64,000 nt of DNA. It comes from Paucilactobacillus suebicus DSM 5007 = KCTC 3549 (GTDB lineage Bacteria; Bacillota; Bacilli; Lactobacillales; Lactobacillaceae). Location: positions 1 through 64,000 of the forward strand of contig NZ_AZGF01000013.1 of the NCBI RefSeq assembly GCF_001434475.1. Direction: 5' to 3'. Below, piece by piece: positions 28,126 to 36,688 of the stretch. Below the pieces are notes generated by a model. That model had not been told where the DNA came from, did not search any database, and saw nothing but the letters and a program-made list of their open reading frames with translations. A program made the translations under genes and the position numbers. Positions within the stretch are counted from its first letter, which is position 1. Each line of letters opens with the position of its first letter.

Positions 28126-29055
28126 TTAGTTCCCCCCTTCGAAGTAGTTATGAGCCTTGAGATATTTTTCTGCCACCGTGCTTGGTTCTTCGAGGTCATT
28201 GTCCACTTGATAATTTAACTTCTGCATCGTTTTAACAGAAATTTTACCAGCCAATTTATTCAACACTGGTTTTAGTTCCGGATGCTTCTTCAAAACCGAT
28301 TCGCGCACTACAGGTGAAGCTTCGTATGGTGGGAAAAAGTGTTTGTTATCTTTCAACATTTTCAGATGATAGCTGTTAATTCGTCCATCAGTTGAATAGC
28401 CCAAAATAGCATCCATTTTACCTGCATCCAGCGCATCATAAACTAAGCCAATCTGCATAGAATACATATTCTTAAATCCAAAACCATAAAGTTTCTCAAA
28501 ATCAGCATAGCCATCGCCTCGACGATCACGCCATTGTTGGTCAATCCCAACTTTCATTGTCGATGCATACTTCTTCATATCCGAAACATCATTAAGATGA
28601 TACTTTTTGGCCGTTTTTTGTGTGACCATCCATGAATAGGTATCTGCAAATCCATAAGGTTTCAAATAAATCAACCCGTACTTCTTTTTGAATGTCTTGA
28701 TAACATACTCAGTATCTTTTGTTGGGTTATGGCTGGACGTTTTCCCCAAGATATCAGTTAAATCAGTTCCGTTATACCGGGCTGCTGACATATCAACTTC
28801 ACCTTTTTTCAAGGCAGCCATGCTGACAGTAGCAGAGCCTAAGTTCTGAATGACAGTTACTTTTAAGGGCGTATAGTGTTCAATCATCTGTTGATCAATG
28901 GCAGCCACAATTTGCTGTTCGGTTGTACTTTGAGCAGCGATCGTGATCGTATCTTTGGATGAGCTACTAAGACCAGGAAACCCACATCCACTTAAGACTA
29001 GTGCTAATCCTGCCATCAATCCAGCTGTCAGTAGCCATTTTTTCCTTTTCATCAT
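28126..29055 (-). CDS. opuCC: Osmolyte-binding lipoprotein (OpuCC-like)
   Basis: Extracytoplasmic solute receptor tethered by lipid. The N-terminus is a lipoprotein signal (KRKKWLLTAGLMAGLALVLSGCG, shown in outline), with lipidated Cys at about residue 24. The mature part matches the OpuAC/ProX-type substrate-binding domain: TITIAAQSTTEQQIVAA near 36, LGSATVSMAALKKGEVD, DTYSWMVTQKTAKKY and LGYSTDGRI. Aromatic residues for a betaine-binding box are present but not assigned individually. 309 residues, third gene of the operon. Confidence 0.9.
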   Translation of the reverse strand: MMKRKKWLLTAGLMAGLALVLSGCGFPGLSSSSKDTITIAAQSTTEQQIVAAIDQQMIEHYTPLKVTVIQNLGSATVSMAALKKGEVDMSAARYNGTDLTDILGKTSSHNPTKDTEYVIKTFKKKYGLIYLKPYGFADTYSWMVTQKTAKKYHLNDVSDMKKYASTMKVGIDQQWRDRRGDGYADFEKLYGFGFKNMYSMQIGLVYDALDAGKMDAILGYSTDGRINSYHLKMLKDNKHFFPPYEASPVVRESVLKKHPELKPVLNKLAGKISVKTMQKLNYQVDNDLEEPSTVAEKYLKAHNYFEGGN

Positions 29056-29066
29056 TTGGCCACCCC

Positions 29067-29696
29067 CTAAGCTTGCGCCGTTTTCGGCGTAACAAGGAGC
29101 TCAACCTTACCAAGTAAATAATCGGTAATCAATGCTAGTAAGATTACAGGAATTGACCCAGCCAGGATTAAATCGCTACGGTACAAATTCAAACCATTGA
29201 AAATAAAATCCCCTAATCCACCAGCGCCAATATAGGAGGCTAGAGTAGCCCAAGCAATGACATAGGTTGCTGATAGACGAACCCCTGACATAATCACCGG
29301 TGCAGCTAAACGTATCTCAACCTGGAAAATTGACTGCATATTGTTCATGCCAATCCCCTTAGCAGCATCTAACACGGCCGGATCCACATTTTTAATACCC
29401 AGGTACGAGTTGCGGAGAATTGGCAAAAGTGAATAAATAAACAGAGCAACAATCGCCGGTAGATTACCAATGCCAAAGATTGGAATCATCATTGCTAACA
29501 ATGCCATAGCAGGGATCGTCTGCAAGACACTAGCGAGTCCAATCACAAAACCTGCAACCTTCGGTAACCGAGTCAAAACAACTGCCAAAGGTACCGCAAC
29601 AATGATTCCTAGCCCGAGTGAAATAAAGGAGATATAGATTTGCTGCCACGTTTTAACTAATAGCTGCACACCATTAGCCTGTAAAAAGCTAATCAT
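29067..29696 (-). CDS. opuCB: Osmolyte ABC transporter permease (OpuCB-like)
   Basis: A 209-residue membrane subunit with five or six hydrophobic segments and the permease loop [29 protein letters not shown] (about 115-143, in outline). Its ATG overlaps the end of opuCA by eight bases, and GGGGGC lies just upstream, so translation is coupled to the ATPase gene. It pairs with OpuCD to form the membrane channel. Confidence 0.9.
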   Translation of the reverse strand: MISFLQANGVQLLVKTWQQIYISFISLGLGIIVAVPLAVVLTRLPKVAGFVIGLASVLQTIPAMALLAMMIPIFGIGNLPAIVALFIYSLLPILRNSYLGIKNVDPAVLDAAKGIGMNNMQSIFQVEIRLAAPVIMSGVRLSATYVIAWATLASYIGAGGLGDFIFNGLNLYRSDLILAGSIPVILLALITDYLLGKVELLVTPKTAQA

Positions 29697-30903
29697 CTAA
29701 TGCCCCCTTCTTCGGTACAGAAATATCACGTTTCTGTTGTGCCTGAACAGCACTGGCAGCGTGTGTATCTTCTTCGCCTTCATCTTGGCCCCATAAAGCA
29801 TCGTAAACCATATCAACAAGCGTTGCACGGGTCACGATACCTACTAGCTTACCCTCGGCATTAATAACTGGAATGTTTCGATAACCCAACTTCAAGATCC
29901 GGTTGACCGAGTCGCGGATAACTGAACTTTCATGAACAAAATAAACATCACGGTTCATAACTTCGCTTACAGGTCGTTTGCGCTGGTAGCCAAGATCCAA
30001 CTGTTGAATATCTAGAACACCAACTAAATGACCGTCATCATCAGTGACTAACAATGTATCAACACGCTTTTGGTGCATTGTTTCCAGAGCTGTATGTAGC
30101 GATTCATTTTCATTAATGCTGATTGGCGACTTCAACATAATTTGACCAACAGTTGTAACACTTGGTCTGGCCTGAATTAAGCGATCCTCTCCAATTAAAT
30201 GTTTCACGAAATCATTTTTAGGATGCTTCAATATATTATCGGGAGTATCAACCTGAACTACTTGGCCATGGGACATAATGACTATCTTAGTTGCAAACCG
30301 TAATGCTTCATCCATATCATGGGTAACAAAAATAAATGTTTTGCCCAATCGTTTCTGCAAATCTAGAACCAAATCCTGTAATGACTCACGAGTAATTGGA
30401 TCAAGGGCGCCAAATGGTTCATCCATTAATATAATATCTTGATTAGCAGCAAATGCACGCACAACTCCAATTCTCTGCTGCTGTCCACCAGACAATTCAG
30501 ATGGATAACGATCCAAAAATTCCGCTGGTAGTTGGGCAAGCTTGATTAGTTGGTTAGCACGCTCATCACGCTTATCTTTAGACCATTTCAATAGTTTGGG
30601 CACTAGCGTAATGTTGTCCCGAATTGTCATGTGGGGCATTAAGCCAACGTTTTGAATTACATAGCCTAACTGACGTCGCAATTTATCCGGATCCATCTTG
30701 GTAACATCCTGATCATTCAACAAAATTTTACCCGAGGTTGGATTAATCATTCTGTTAATCATTCGCAAAGTTGTTGTTTTTCCAGAACCTGAAGTCCCGA
30801 TAAAGCAGACAAAATCGCCCGCATCAATGTCGAGCGAGACATCTTCCACAGCCACCTTGCCACCGGCATATTCTTTTCGTAAATGTTGTAATGATATTAG
30901 CAA
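29689..30903 (-). CDS. opuCA: Osmolyte ABC transporter ATPase with CBS domains (OpuCA-like)
   Basis: Energises osmolyte uptake. The start is TTG at 30903, six bases after AAGGAGG. In 404 residues: Walker [13 protein letters not shown] (about 35-46), Q-loop [11 protein letters not shown], signature [14 protein letters not shown], Walker [13 protein letters not shown], then two tandem CBS domains (about 255-370: [14 protein letters not shown]... and [16 protein letters not shown]...). CBS pairs sense ionic strength in this family and gate transport. The acidic/Gln tail after 370 is variable. First gene of opuCA-CB-CC-CD. Confidence 0.92.
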   Translation of the reverse strand: MLISLQHLRKEYAGGKVAVEDVSLDIDAGDFVCFIGTSGSGKTTTLRMINRMINPTSGKILLNDQDVTKMDPDKLRRQLGYVIQNVGLMPHMTIRDNITLVPKLLKWSKDKRDERANQLIKLAQLPAEFLDRYPSELSGGQQQRIGVVRAFAANQDIILMDEPFGALDPITRESLQDLVLDLQKRLGKTFIFVTHDMDEALRFATKIVIMSHGQVVQVDTPDNILKHPKNDFVKHLIGEDRLIQARPSVTTVGQIMLKSPISINENESLHTALETMHQKRVDTLLVTDDDGHLVGVLDIQQLDLGYQRKRPVSEVMNRDVYFVHESSVIRDSVNRILKLGYRNIPVINAEGKLVGIVTRATLVDMVYDALWGQDEGEEDTHAASAVQAQQKRDISVPKKGALDD

Positions 30904-30936
30904 AGAGGGCCTCCTTAAAAATTACATTTCTTATTC

Positions 30937-30966
30937 AGCATAACGTACATAGGTATTCATTTTCAA
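30937..30966 (-). promoter_or_regulatory. Probable opuC promoter
   Basis: Minus-strand TTGAAA (30961-30966) and TATGCT (30937-30942) with an 18-base spacer, about 35 bases before the TTG start of opuCA. Confidence 0.5.
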
Positions 30967-31021
30967 TTGATACGGTAATTTCTGTAACAATTCATGTCGT
31001 TAATCGTCCAAAATTAGGAAC

Positions 31022-31070
31022 AAAAAAGACAATATCGTACCTAAAATCAGATATGACACTGTCTTTTCAA
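31022..31070 (-). terminator. Terminator of the aldo/keto reductase gene
   Basis: AAAAAGACA...TGTCTTTT with inner ATATC...GATAT pairing, directly after the stop of the minus-strand gene and followed by a T-run on that strand. Confidence 0.75.
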
Positions 31071-31074
31071 AATC

Positions 31075-32007
31075 CTATTTAAATTGTGCAAATAACTGTT
31101 CGACTGTTTGATACTCCTGTTCAGTTAATTCAACATCGAGTGATTTAGCGTTACTTTCAACCTGTTCAGGTTTTTTGGCTCCCGGAATAACAACTGAAAT
31201 CAATGGATTTTGCATATACCAGGCCAACAATGTTTGAGCAATTGTGGCGTTATGATCATTTGCAATTGGCTTTACTTGATCAACAGCTTTAATAATTTCA
31301 GCATATCTCTGGCCAGTAAAGTCTGGGTTGCCTTTACGAATATCGCCATTATCAAATTCTGCGACACCATGATATTTACCAGTCAACAGTCCTGAAGCAA
31401 GTGGAAAATATGGCACAAAACTGATATTGTTTTCCTGCAAATATGGCATCATTTCTTGGGCATTGTCTTGATGTAACAAGCTGTACTGATCTTCAACAAT
31501 ATCCACGTAACCGTCTGCGTTAGCCTCTTTTATTTGATCAAGACTAAAATTAGAAATGCCAATTGCTCGAATCTCGCCTTTCTCCTTGAGACGCTGTAAT
31601 GCACCTACCGCTTCAGCTTTTGGTGTTTGTTCATCAGGAAAATGAATATAGAAAATATCAAGATAATCCGTACCTAAACGTTTTAAACTTTTTTCCACTT
31701 GAAATGTTAAAAAGTCTGGATCGTTATTAATGGCATCACCATCTTGTGCACCTTTCGATGCAATCGCAAAATCATGACGATCGTAATCCTTAATCGCCTG
31801 ACCAATTAACTCCTCAGAATGGCCCAGTCCATAAGCATAGGCTGTATCAATTAATGTAATGCCACTGTCCAATGCAGCCTTAACGATTTGAATACCTGTT
31901 TGATCCACTAAGTTAGGGAATAGGTTGCGTCCACCAACGGCGTTAGCACCTAATCCTAAAGCTGTCGTTTTAACGTCTGTGTTGCCAATTGTAACTAATT
32001 GTCTCAT
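31075..32007 (-). CDS. Aldo/keto reductase
   Basis: NADPH-dependent oxidoreductase of 310 residues. The ATG at 32007 follows AAAGGAG; an upstream extension to 32091 overlaps the copB control region and has no family match. Catalytic tetrad residues are visible: Asp and Tyr in IDTAYAYG (about 45-52), Lys in IASKGAQD, His in FYIHFPDE. The GLGHSEELIGQAI segment and the C-terminal VVIPGAKKPEQVESN are typical. Substrate unknown. It is divergent from copB and shares a 180-base promoter region that holds CopY boxes, but no direct link to copper is shown. Confidence 0.88.
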   Translation of the reverse strand: MRQLVTIGNTDVKTTALGLGANAVGGRNLFPNLVDQTGIQIVKAALDSGITLIDTAYAYGLGHSEELIGQAIKDYDRHDFAIASKGAQDGDAINNDPDFLTFQVEKSLKRLGTDYLDIFYIHFPDEQTPKAEAVGALQRLKEKGEIRAIGISNFSLDQIKEANADGYVDIVEDQYSLLHQDNAQEMMPYLQENNISFVPYFPLASGLLTGKYHGVAEFDNGDIRKGNPDFTGQRYAEIIKAVDQVKPIANDHNATIAQTLLAWYMQNPLISVVIPGAKKPEQVESNAKSLDVELTEQEYQTVEQLFAQFK

Positions 32008-32116
32008 AAAACATTCTCCTTTCGAATCTGATATTTCTGACAAGTTTAATTCCACCCAATTATTAGGCTGATGGCAATCGTAATCAACCATTTTGAACCA
32101 AATTTAAGTGAAACTG

Positions 32117-32167
32117 TTGACTTTTTATGTTTACACTTGTAAACTCATTTTATAGATTACAAGTGTA
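32117..32167 (+). promoter_or_regulatory. copB promoter with two CopY boxes
   Basis: TTGACT (32117-32122) and TAAACT (32140-32145) have a 17-base spacer. Two copies of the cop box TACANNTGTA are present: TACACTTGTA (32132-32141) covering the -10 region and TACAAGTGTA (32158-32167) just upstream of the ribosome binding site. This matches CopY repression released by copper. Confidence 0.85.
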
Positions 32168-32185
32168 ACCAAGGAGGCATTCTAA

Positions 32186-34255
32186 ATGAACAATCAAATG
32201 AAAGACATGGACATGAGCGAAGATATGTCCGATATGGACATGGGCGATATGAATATGAACGGTCACAACATGGACATGATGAACCATGGTGGTCACATGA
32301 TGCACATGGGCAACCTTAAACGTAAGTTTTGGGTGTCATTAATCTTAACTATTCCCATCATTTTCATGAGTCCAATGATGGGGGTATCATTACCATTTCA
32401 AATTATGATTCACCCGTGGACCGATTATATAGTTGCTATTATTGGAACAATTACTTTTATTTACGGTGGACAGCCGTTCTTCAGTGGTGCAAGAGGAGAA
32501 CTAGCCAGCAAAAAGCCGGCGATGATGACTTTGATCGCCATGGGTATCACCGTAGCTTTTGTTTACAGTATCTATGCCGTTCTTGCTAATCAAGTATTTA
32601 ATTCTTCCACTCACGTAATGGATTTCTTCTGGGAACTAGCAACATTGATTGATATCATGCTGCTAGGCCACTGGATTGAAATGGATACCGTTATGAATGC
32701 GGGCTCAGCCGTTGATAAGTTAGCTAAACTATTGCCTAGCAAAGCTCACAAAATCATCGATGATCAGCCTAAAGACGTTAACATTAGTGAACTTAACATA
32801 GACGATATTGTCGAAGTCCGGGCCGGTGAAAAAATTCCAGCTGACGGAATAGTCATCAATGGCAGTTCGAGCGTTAACGAATCCATGTTAACAGGTGAAG
32901 CAGCCCTCGTTACTAAAAAGGTTGATGATACAGTCATCGGTGGTTCAGTCAATAGTGAAGGTACCTTTGAGGTTAAAATAACCGGGACTGGCAAATCGGG
33001 CTACCTGGCTCAAGTAATGGAACTTGTGCAAAATGCTCAGGATTCAAAATCTTCAAAAGAAAACATGGCAGATCGTGTTGCTGGTTTGTTGTTCTACGCG
33101 GCATTGACTGTTGCAATTGTGGCATTCATCAGTTGGCTGTTGATCGATAATTTAGCAATTGCCTTATCCATTGCCGTTACTGTTTTAGTCATTGCCTGCC
33201 CTCACGCCCTAGGATTAGCAATTCCATTGGTAGTCGCTCGCAGTACTGCGATTGCCGCTAGCCACGGTCTCCTGATTCAACACCGTGAAGCAATGGAAAC
33301 AGTTAACCAAATCAAATACGTTTTAATGGATAAAACTGGCACCTTAACTGAAGGCAATTTCAAAGTTCATCAATTCAAAAGTGTCAACGATAACCTGACA
33401 GATGATCAAGTTCTTGGGCTAATGGCGGGACTGGAAAACAGTTCCAGTCATCCCCTTGCGGTGGGAATTCTGCAAGCCGCTAAGGATGCACAAATAACAC
33501 CCGCTGATGCACAAGATGTCTCTCAACAAACTGGTGTCGGTATCTCTGGATCAATTGATGGTACAACGTATTCAATTGTTTCTGCTGGTTATATTGAAAA
33601 GCAACAGATTGATACTCAAAAATTGGACCTTTCAAACTTATTATCTTCCGGTGATTCCATCAGTTTCCTAATTAATGGAAATGAAATACTAGGTTACGTA
33701 GGTCAAGGCGATACCATCAAGCCAAGCGCTGAAAAGCTGATTAAAGATTTAAAGAACCAAAACATTATTCCCGTAATGTTAACCGGTGATAATCAGCAAA
33801 GTGCAACCATCGTTGCCGATCATCTTGGCATTAACGAGGTTCATGCCCAACTATTGCCTGAGGATAAGGAACAGATTATCCGTAAGTATCAGGATACTGG
33901 TGCCAAGGTCATGATGGTCGGCGACGGTGTCAATGACGCGCCAAGTTTAGCTCGTGCTGATATTGGTGTTGCGATCGGTTCAGGAACTCAAGTCGCCATC
34001 AGTTCTGCCGATATTATTTTAGTCAAAAGTGATCCGGCAAGTATCACTGAATTTATCGATTTAGCCAAGAAGACGACTCGCAAAATGACCCAAAACCTAT
34101 GGTGGGGAGCTGGTTATAATATCATCACCATTCCACTAGCAGCTGGAGTATTAGCCCCGATTGGCTTTGTTCTTAATCCTGTGGTTGGTGCGGTTGTTAT
34201 GTCCCTAAGTACCGTGATTGTTGCTCTTAATGCGATGACTTTGCGGAATGATTAG
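32186..34255 (+). CDS. copB: CopB-type copper-exporting P-type ATPase
   Basis: P1B-type ATPase that expels copper (or silver) from the cytoplasm. The N-terminal 50 residues are Met/His/Asp-rich (repeats of MDM and MNM, HGGHMMHMG), typical of CopB. Then come transmembrane pairs, the actuator TGEAAL (about 232), the CPH metal site in IACPHALGL (about 336), phosphorylation site DKTGTLTEG (about 386), the SHPLA motif and GDGVNDAPSLARADIGVAIG hinge (about 580). The CPH signature separates CopB from CopA (CPC). It is monocistronic under CopY boxes and overlaps the SMR gene tail-to-tail by four bases. Confidence 0.94.
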   Translation: MNNQMKDMDMSEDMSDMDMGDMNMNGHNMDMMNHGGHMMHMGNLKRKFWVSLILTIPIIFMSPMMGVSLPFQIMIHPWTDYIVAIIGTITFIYGGQPFFSGARGELASKKPAMMTLIAMGITVAFVYSIYAVLANQVFNSSTHVMDFFWELATLIDIMLLGHWIEMDTVMNAGSAVDKLAKLLPSKAHKIIDDQPKDVNISELNIDDIVEVRAGEKIPADGIVINGSSSVNESMLTGEAALVTKKVDDTVIGGSVNSEGTFEVKITGTGKSGYLAQVMELVQNAQDSKSSKENMADRVAGLLFYAALTVAIVAFISWLLIDNLAIALSIAVTVLVIACPHALGLAIPLVVARSTAIAASHGLLIQHREAMETVNQIKYVLMDKTGTLTEGNFKVHQFKSVNDNLTDDQVLGLMAGLENSSSHPLAVGILQAAKDAQITPADAQDVSQQTGVGISGSIDGTTYSIVSAGYIEKQQIDTQKLDLSNLLSSGDSISFLINGNEILGYVGQGDTIKPSAEKLIKDLKNQNIIPVMLTGDNQQSATIVADHLGINEVHAQLLPEDKEQIIRKYQDTGAKVMMVGDGVNDAPSLARADIGVAIGSGTQVAISSADIILVKSDPASITEFIDLAKKTTRKMTQNLWWGAGYNIITIPLAAGVLAPIGFVLNPVVGAVVMSLSTVIVALNAMTLRND

Positions 34256-34566
34256 ACCGTCAATTTGATTCCGACGATGCTAACCACTAAGAGAACTACA
34301 AATATCCAAGTAACTGCTGGAATACGATCTCCAAATAGAATCACTCCCAGAATAATTGTTCCAACTGCGCCAATACCTGTCCATACTGGATAGGCAATTC
34401 CTAAAGGCAAGGTCTTCACCGCCTTTGCGAGAAACCAAAAACTAAGGATCATGCCGATCACAGTGTAAATAGAAAAATTAATCTTGGTAAAACCCATACT
34501 GAATTTCAACATTGTTGCCCAAAATGTTTCAAACAACCCCGCGATTACTAAATAAATCCATGCCAT
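34252..34566 (-). CDS. SMR transporter, Gdx/SugE type (probable guanidinium exporter)
   Basis: Four-TM small multidrug resistance protein of 104 residues. The essential membrane Glu is at position 13 (AGLFETFWATMLKFS), and the FWATMLK and GIAYPVWTGIGAVGT motifs fit the SugE/Gdx branch, whose known members export guanidinium. A terminator-bearing leader immediately upstream resembles a guanidine-IV riboswitch, which agrees with that role. AAGGGG precedes the ATG. The 3' end overlaps copB by four bases on the opposite strand, leaving no room for a shared terminator. Confidence 0.85.
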   Translation of the reverse strand: MAWIYLVIAGLFETFWATMLKFSMGFTKINFSIYTVIGMILSFWFLAKAVKTLPLGIAYPVWTGIGAVGTIILGVILFGDRIPAVTWIFVVLLVVSIVGIKLTV

Positions 34567-34585
34567 ATTTTACATCCCCTTTAAT

Positions 34586-34669
34586 CGAAAAATACCGTTG
34601 CGGCTCCTACATGACCTAAAGGAGTCGTAACGGTATTTGCTGCCCGGCGGCAGATAATTTCATTAGAAT
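34586..34669 (-). promoter_or_regulatory. Putative guanidine-IV-like riboswitch leader
   Basis: On the minus strand a small hairpin CTGCCGCCGGGCAG (34640-34653) is followed at once by an intrinsic terminator: AAATACCGTT and AACGGTATTT (34590-34638) with an inner CTCC/GGAG helix and the loop TTTAGGTCATGTA, then a T-run. It ends 20 bases before the SMR start, so readthrough must be regulated. The segments GCCGCCGGGCAGC and TTTAGGTCATGTAGGAGC resemble, from memory, the mepA-motif (guanidine-IV) RNA, a transcriptional ON switch for guanidine export. Not verified by a covariance model. Confidence 0.65.
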
Positions 34670-34675
34670 AGTTAT

Positions 34676-34704
34676 ATTGTATCTGATTTTAGTGTGACCG
34701 GCAA
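34676..34704 (-). promoter_or_regulatory. Promoter of the SMR leader
   Basis: Minus-strand TTGCCG (34699-34704) and TACAAT (34676-34681), 17-base spacer. The predicted transcript starts just before the CTGCCGCCGGGCAG hairpin. Confidence 0.5.
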
Positions 34705-34729
34705 CCAAAGAGATTGGTTTTGTTTTACG

Positions 34730-34757
34730 TTGTCGCTTGAGTGAGTTATGCTATAAT
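34730..34757 (+). promoter_or_regulatory. Promoter of the PgpA-like gene
   Basis: TTGTCG (34730-34735) and an extended -10, TGCTATAAT (TATAAT 34752-34757), 16-base spacer, 32 bases upstream of the start. Confidence 0.6.
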
Positions 34758-34789
34758 CGTTGAAATTAAAAAGAATCGAAGTGATTAAT

Positions 34790-35287
34790 ATGATGGATAA
34801 AAATGTTAAATATCCGGATACTGCAGCGTACGAATACGTGATCAGTGAATTTGAAAAACGTGGAATTACAATCGACGAAATTGCTAAGGTGGCCTTTGAT
34901 CTGCAAAAGAAACATATTCCTGACATCAAGATGGATGAAGTTACAGATGCAGTAATTGACGTCTTGCACAAACGAGAGGTTCTCAACAACATCATGGTCG
35001 GACTGCAACTTGATAAGATGGCTAATAAAGGACAACTAGATGAGCCATTGCAAACTATTGTTGGTCATGACCTTGGTGTCTTTGGTGTTGATGAAACACT
35101 TGGTAACCAAATTGCCACTGTTTATGGTCAAATTGGAACAACTAGTTATGGCTACGTTGATAACATCAAGCCAGGTATTATTGGCAAGCTAGATAAGGAT
35201 AAAAGTACGGTCAACACGTTTGTGGATGACCTAGTCGGTGCAGTAGCAGCAGCGGTCTCGGGAAAGGTTGCGCACCAAAACAGTTAG
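34790..35287 (+). CDS. PgpA/YutG-like phosphatidylglycerophosphatase A family protein
   Basis: A 165-residue soluble protein of the Gram-positive YutG/LtrC branch of the PgpA family. Family markers are the C-terminal DNIKPGIIGKLDKD and TFVDDLVGAVAAAVSGK, the central VGHDLGVFGVDETLGNQIATVYGQIGTTSYGY, and the helical N-terminus YPDTAAYEYVISEFEKRGITIDEIAKVA (all in outline). Proteobacterial PgpA dephosphorylates phosphatidylglycerophosphate at the membrane; this branch lacks obvious membrane helices, so the same activity should not be assumed. The ATG at 34790 has a weak GAAGTGA site; a second ATG follows directly. Next to it are three R-family repeats. Confidence 0.8.
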   Translation: MMDKNVKYPDTAAYEYVISEFEKRGITIDEIAKVAFDLQKKHIPDIKMDEVTDAVIDVLHKREVLNNIMVGLQLDKMANKGQLDEPLQTIVGHDLGVFGVDETLGNQIATVYGQIGTTSYGYVDNIKPGIIGKLDKDKSTVNTFVDDLVGAVAAAVSGKVAHQNS

Positions 35288-35298
35288 AACTAGGAACT

Positions 35299-35424
35299 AG
35301 AGTGTGGAGCAACACGGGTTGAGGCTGATATATAAGGGACATCAACGGATTAATTGTGGCTTTTACAATTAATTCGTTGATGTCCCTTATATATTGGGCC
35401 TCAGTGTTGTGGAACACGTTTCGA
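35299..35424 (+). repeat. Long-hairpin repeat, family R, copy 2a
   Basis: Starts AGAGTGTGG and ends AACACGTTTCGA. Stems CAACAC/GTGTTG, GAGGC/GCCTC and ATATATAAGGGACATCAACG with its complement. All three stems differ in sequence from copy 1 yet pair as well. Confidence 0.9.
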
Positions 35425-35640
35425 ATATAAAAAAGTAAGAGCGAACTCCAACGGATTAATTGTGGTTTTTACAATTGATTCGTTGATGTCCCTTATATAT
35501 TGAGCCTCAGTGTTGCGGAACACGTTTCAAATATAAAAAAGTAAGACGTGAACTCCAACGGATTAATTGTGGTTTTGCGATTAATTTGTAAGAGAGCTCC
35601 TTATACATTCGAGTCTCAGTATTGCGAAGCTCATTTCGGC
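35425..35640 (+). repeat. Decayed R-family copies 2b and 2c
   Basis: Two tandem partial units of about 105 bases, each opening with ATATAAAAAAGTAAGA and CTCCAACGGATTAATTGTGG and ending near TGTTGCGGAACACGTTTC (2b) or ATTGCGAAGCTCATTTC (2c). The left arms are truncated or mutated while the apical helix and right foot persist. Confidence 0.75.
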
Positions 35641-35644
35641 AAAA

Positions 35645-35747
35645 GTGCTCATCACCACGCCTAGCCCATAAAATATAACAGGGTCACCCCAATTGAACTA
35701 AATTTAGTCCGATTGGGGTGACCCTGCTATATTTATGTGAGGAGCAC
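35645..35747. repeat. Long hairpin next to the R2 cluster
   Basis: GTGCTC (35645) and GAGCAC (to 35747) at the base, then a long stem with arms 35667-35694 and 35712-35737 centred on GGGTCACCCC/GGGGTGACCC. The right foot GAGCACATTTC resembles that of family R. It may also terminate the convergent DUF554 gene. Confidence 0.8.
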
Positions 35748-35788
35748 ATTTCACCTATATTGCACGCGTACAACGCGTAGATAAAAAT

Positions 35789-36511
35789 TCAAGCAACCGC
35801 CACATATAGCACCACAATCACTAACCCCGGCAACATGTTTGCCACTCGAATTTTAGTACTAAACAGTAAATTAACGCCAATGCAAAAAATCATCATTGAT
35901 CCAACTAATGCAATTCCGTTAGTCATTGACGTTGATAAAAATTGATGAATTAAAACCGCCAGTAACGTAACTGTCATCTGAAAAACAAATACAGGCAATG
36001 CACTAAAAACTGCACCTAAGCCAAAGGCGGCAGCGTAGATGGCCACAATGACTCCATCTAAAACCGCTTTGGTAAAAAGCATGTTGGGATCATGCAATAA
36101 AGCATCCTGAAGTGGTCCAATAATTGCCATCGCTCCAACACACACAGTTAGCGTGGCACTGACAAATCCATCCACAAATTGAGAATCGTTCTTTGAACCA
36201 ACTTTGAGACGTAGCCACTTACCCAACCGAATAAATTTTTCATCAATATTAATCAGTTCTCCAATTAAGGTTCCCAGTGCTAGTGAGATTGTGGCCATTA
36301 AAGTTCCTTGCGTGGTAATTTGACCGTTATGAATTACTAAAATATGCTGTAATGCTCCCGCAATACCAATAAACATCACGGAGACACCAATTGCCTGCAT
36401 AATTGATGTTTGCAGCTTTTGATTTAATAGTCTTTGAAAGATGTAGCCAATCAATCCACCAAGAATAATAGCCCCCGTGTTCACGAAAGTTCCTGTCCCG
36501 ATTATGTACAA
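35789..36511 (-). CDS. DUF554 integral membrane protein
   Basis: A 240-residue membrane protein of the DUF554 (YdfK-like) family; function unknown. The start appears to be TTG at 36511, eight bases after AAGGAG. About seven hydrophobic segments are visible, with the family features TGTFVNTGAIILGGLIG at the N-terminus, GALIGE-like region LGTLIGELINIDEKFIRLG (about 80-98), FVSATLTVCVGAMAIIGPLQD (about 116-136), and the C-terminal GLVIVVLYVAVA. Small-residue-rich helices suggest a transporter-like fold. It is divergent from azlCD. Confidence 0.85.
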   Translation of the reverse strand: MYIIGTGTFVNTGAIILGGLIGYIFQRLLNQKLQTSIMQAIGVSVMFIGIAGALQHILVIHNGQITTQGTLMATISLALGTLIGELINIDEKFIRLGKWLRLKVGSKNDSQFVDGFVSATLTVCVGAMAIIGPLQDALLHDPNMLFTKAVLDGVIVAIYAAAFGLGAVFSALPVFVFQMTVTLLAVLIHQFLSTSMTNGIALVGSMMIFCIGVNLLFSTKIRVANMLPGLVIVVLYVAVA

Positions 36512-36688
36512 AAATATGTCTCCTTTCTAATTAATCTTTAATATTATATCTTAATTAAATCAGATATAAAAGTTGATTTGTAATCAGCTCAAAGTAGTAA
36601 TTGACAATTATTCACCGAGCTCATAGAATTAATTTATTGTCTTTTCGGACAGAATACATAATGAGATTTTAATGAGGAGGAATCCAAT

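Noticed and set aside
34586-34669. SMR leader as a guanidine-I (ykkC), guanidine-II or guanidine-III riboswitch
   Set aside because: The leader lacks the conserved ykkC segments, has no pair of ACGR-loop hairpins, and has no ykkC-III pseudoknot pattern.
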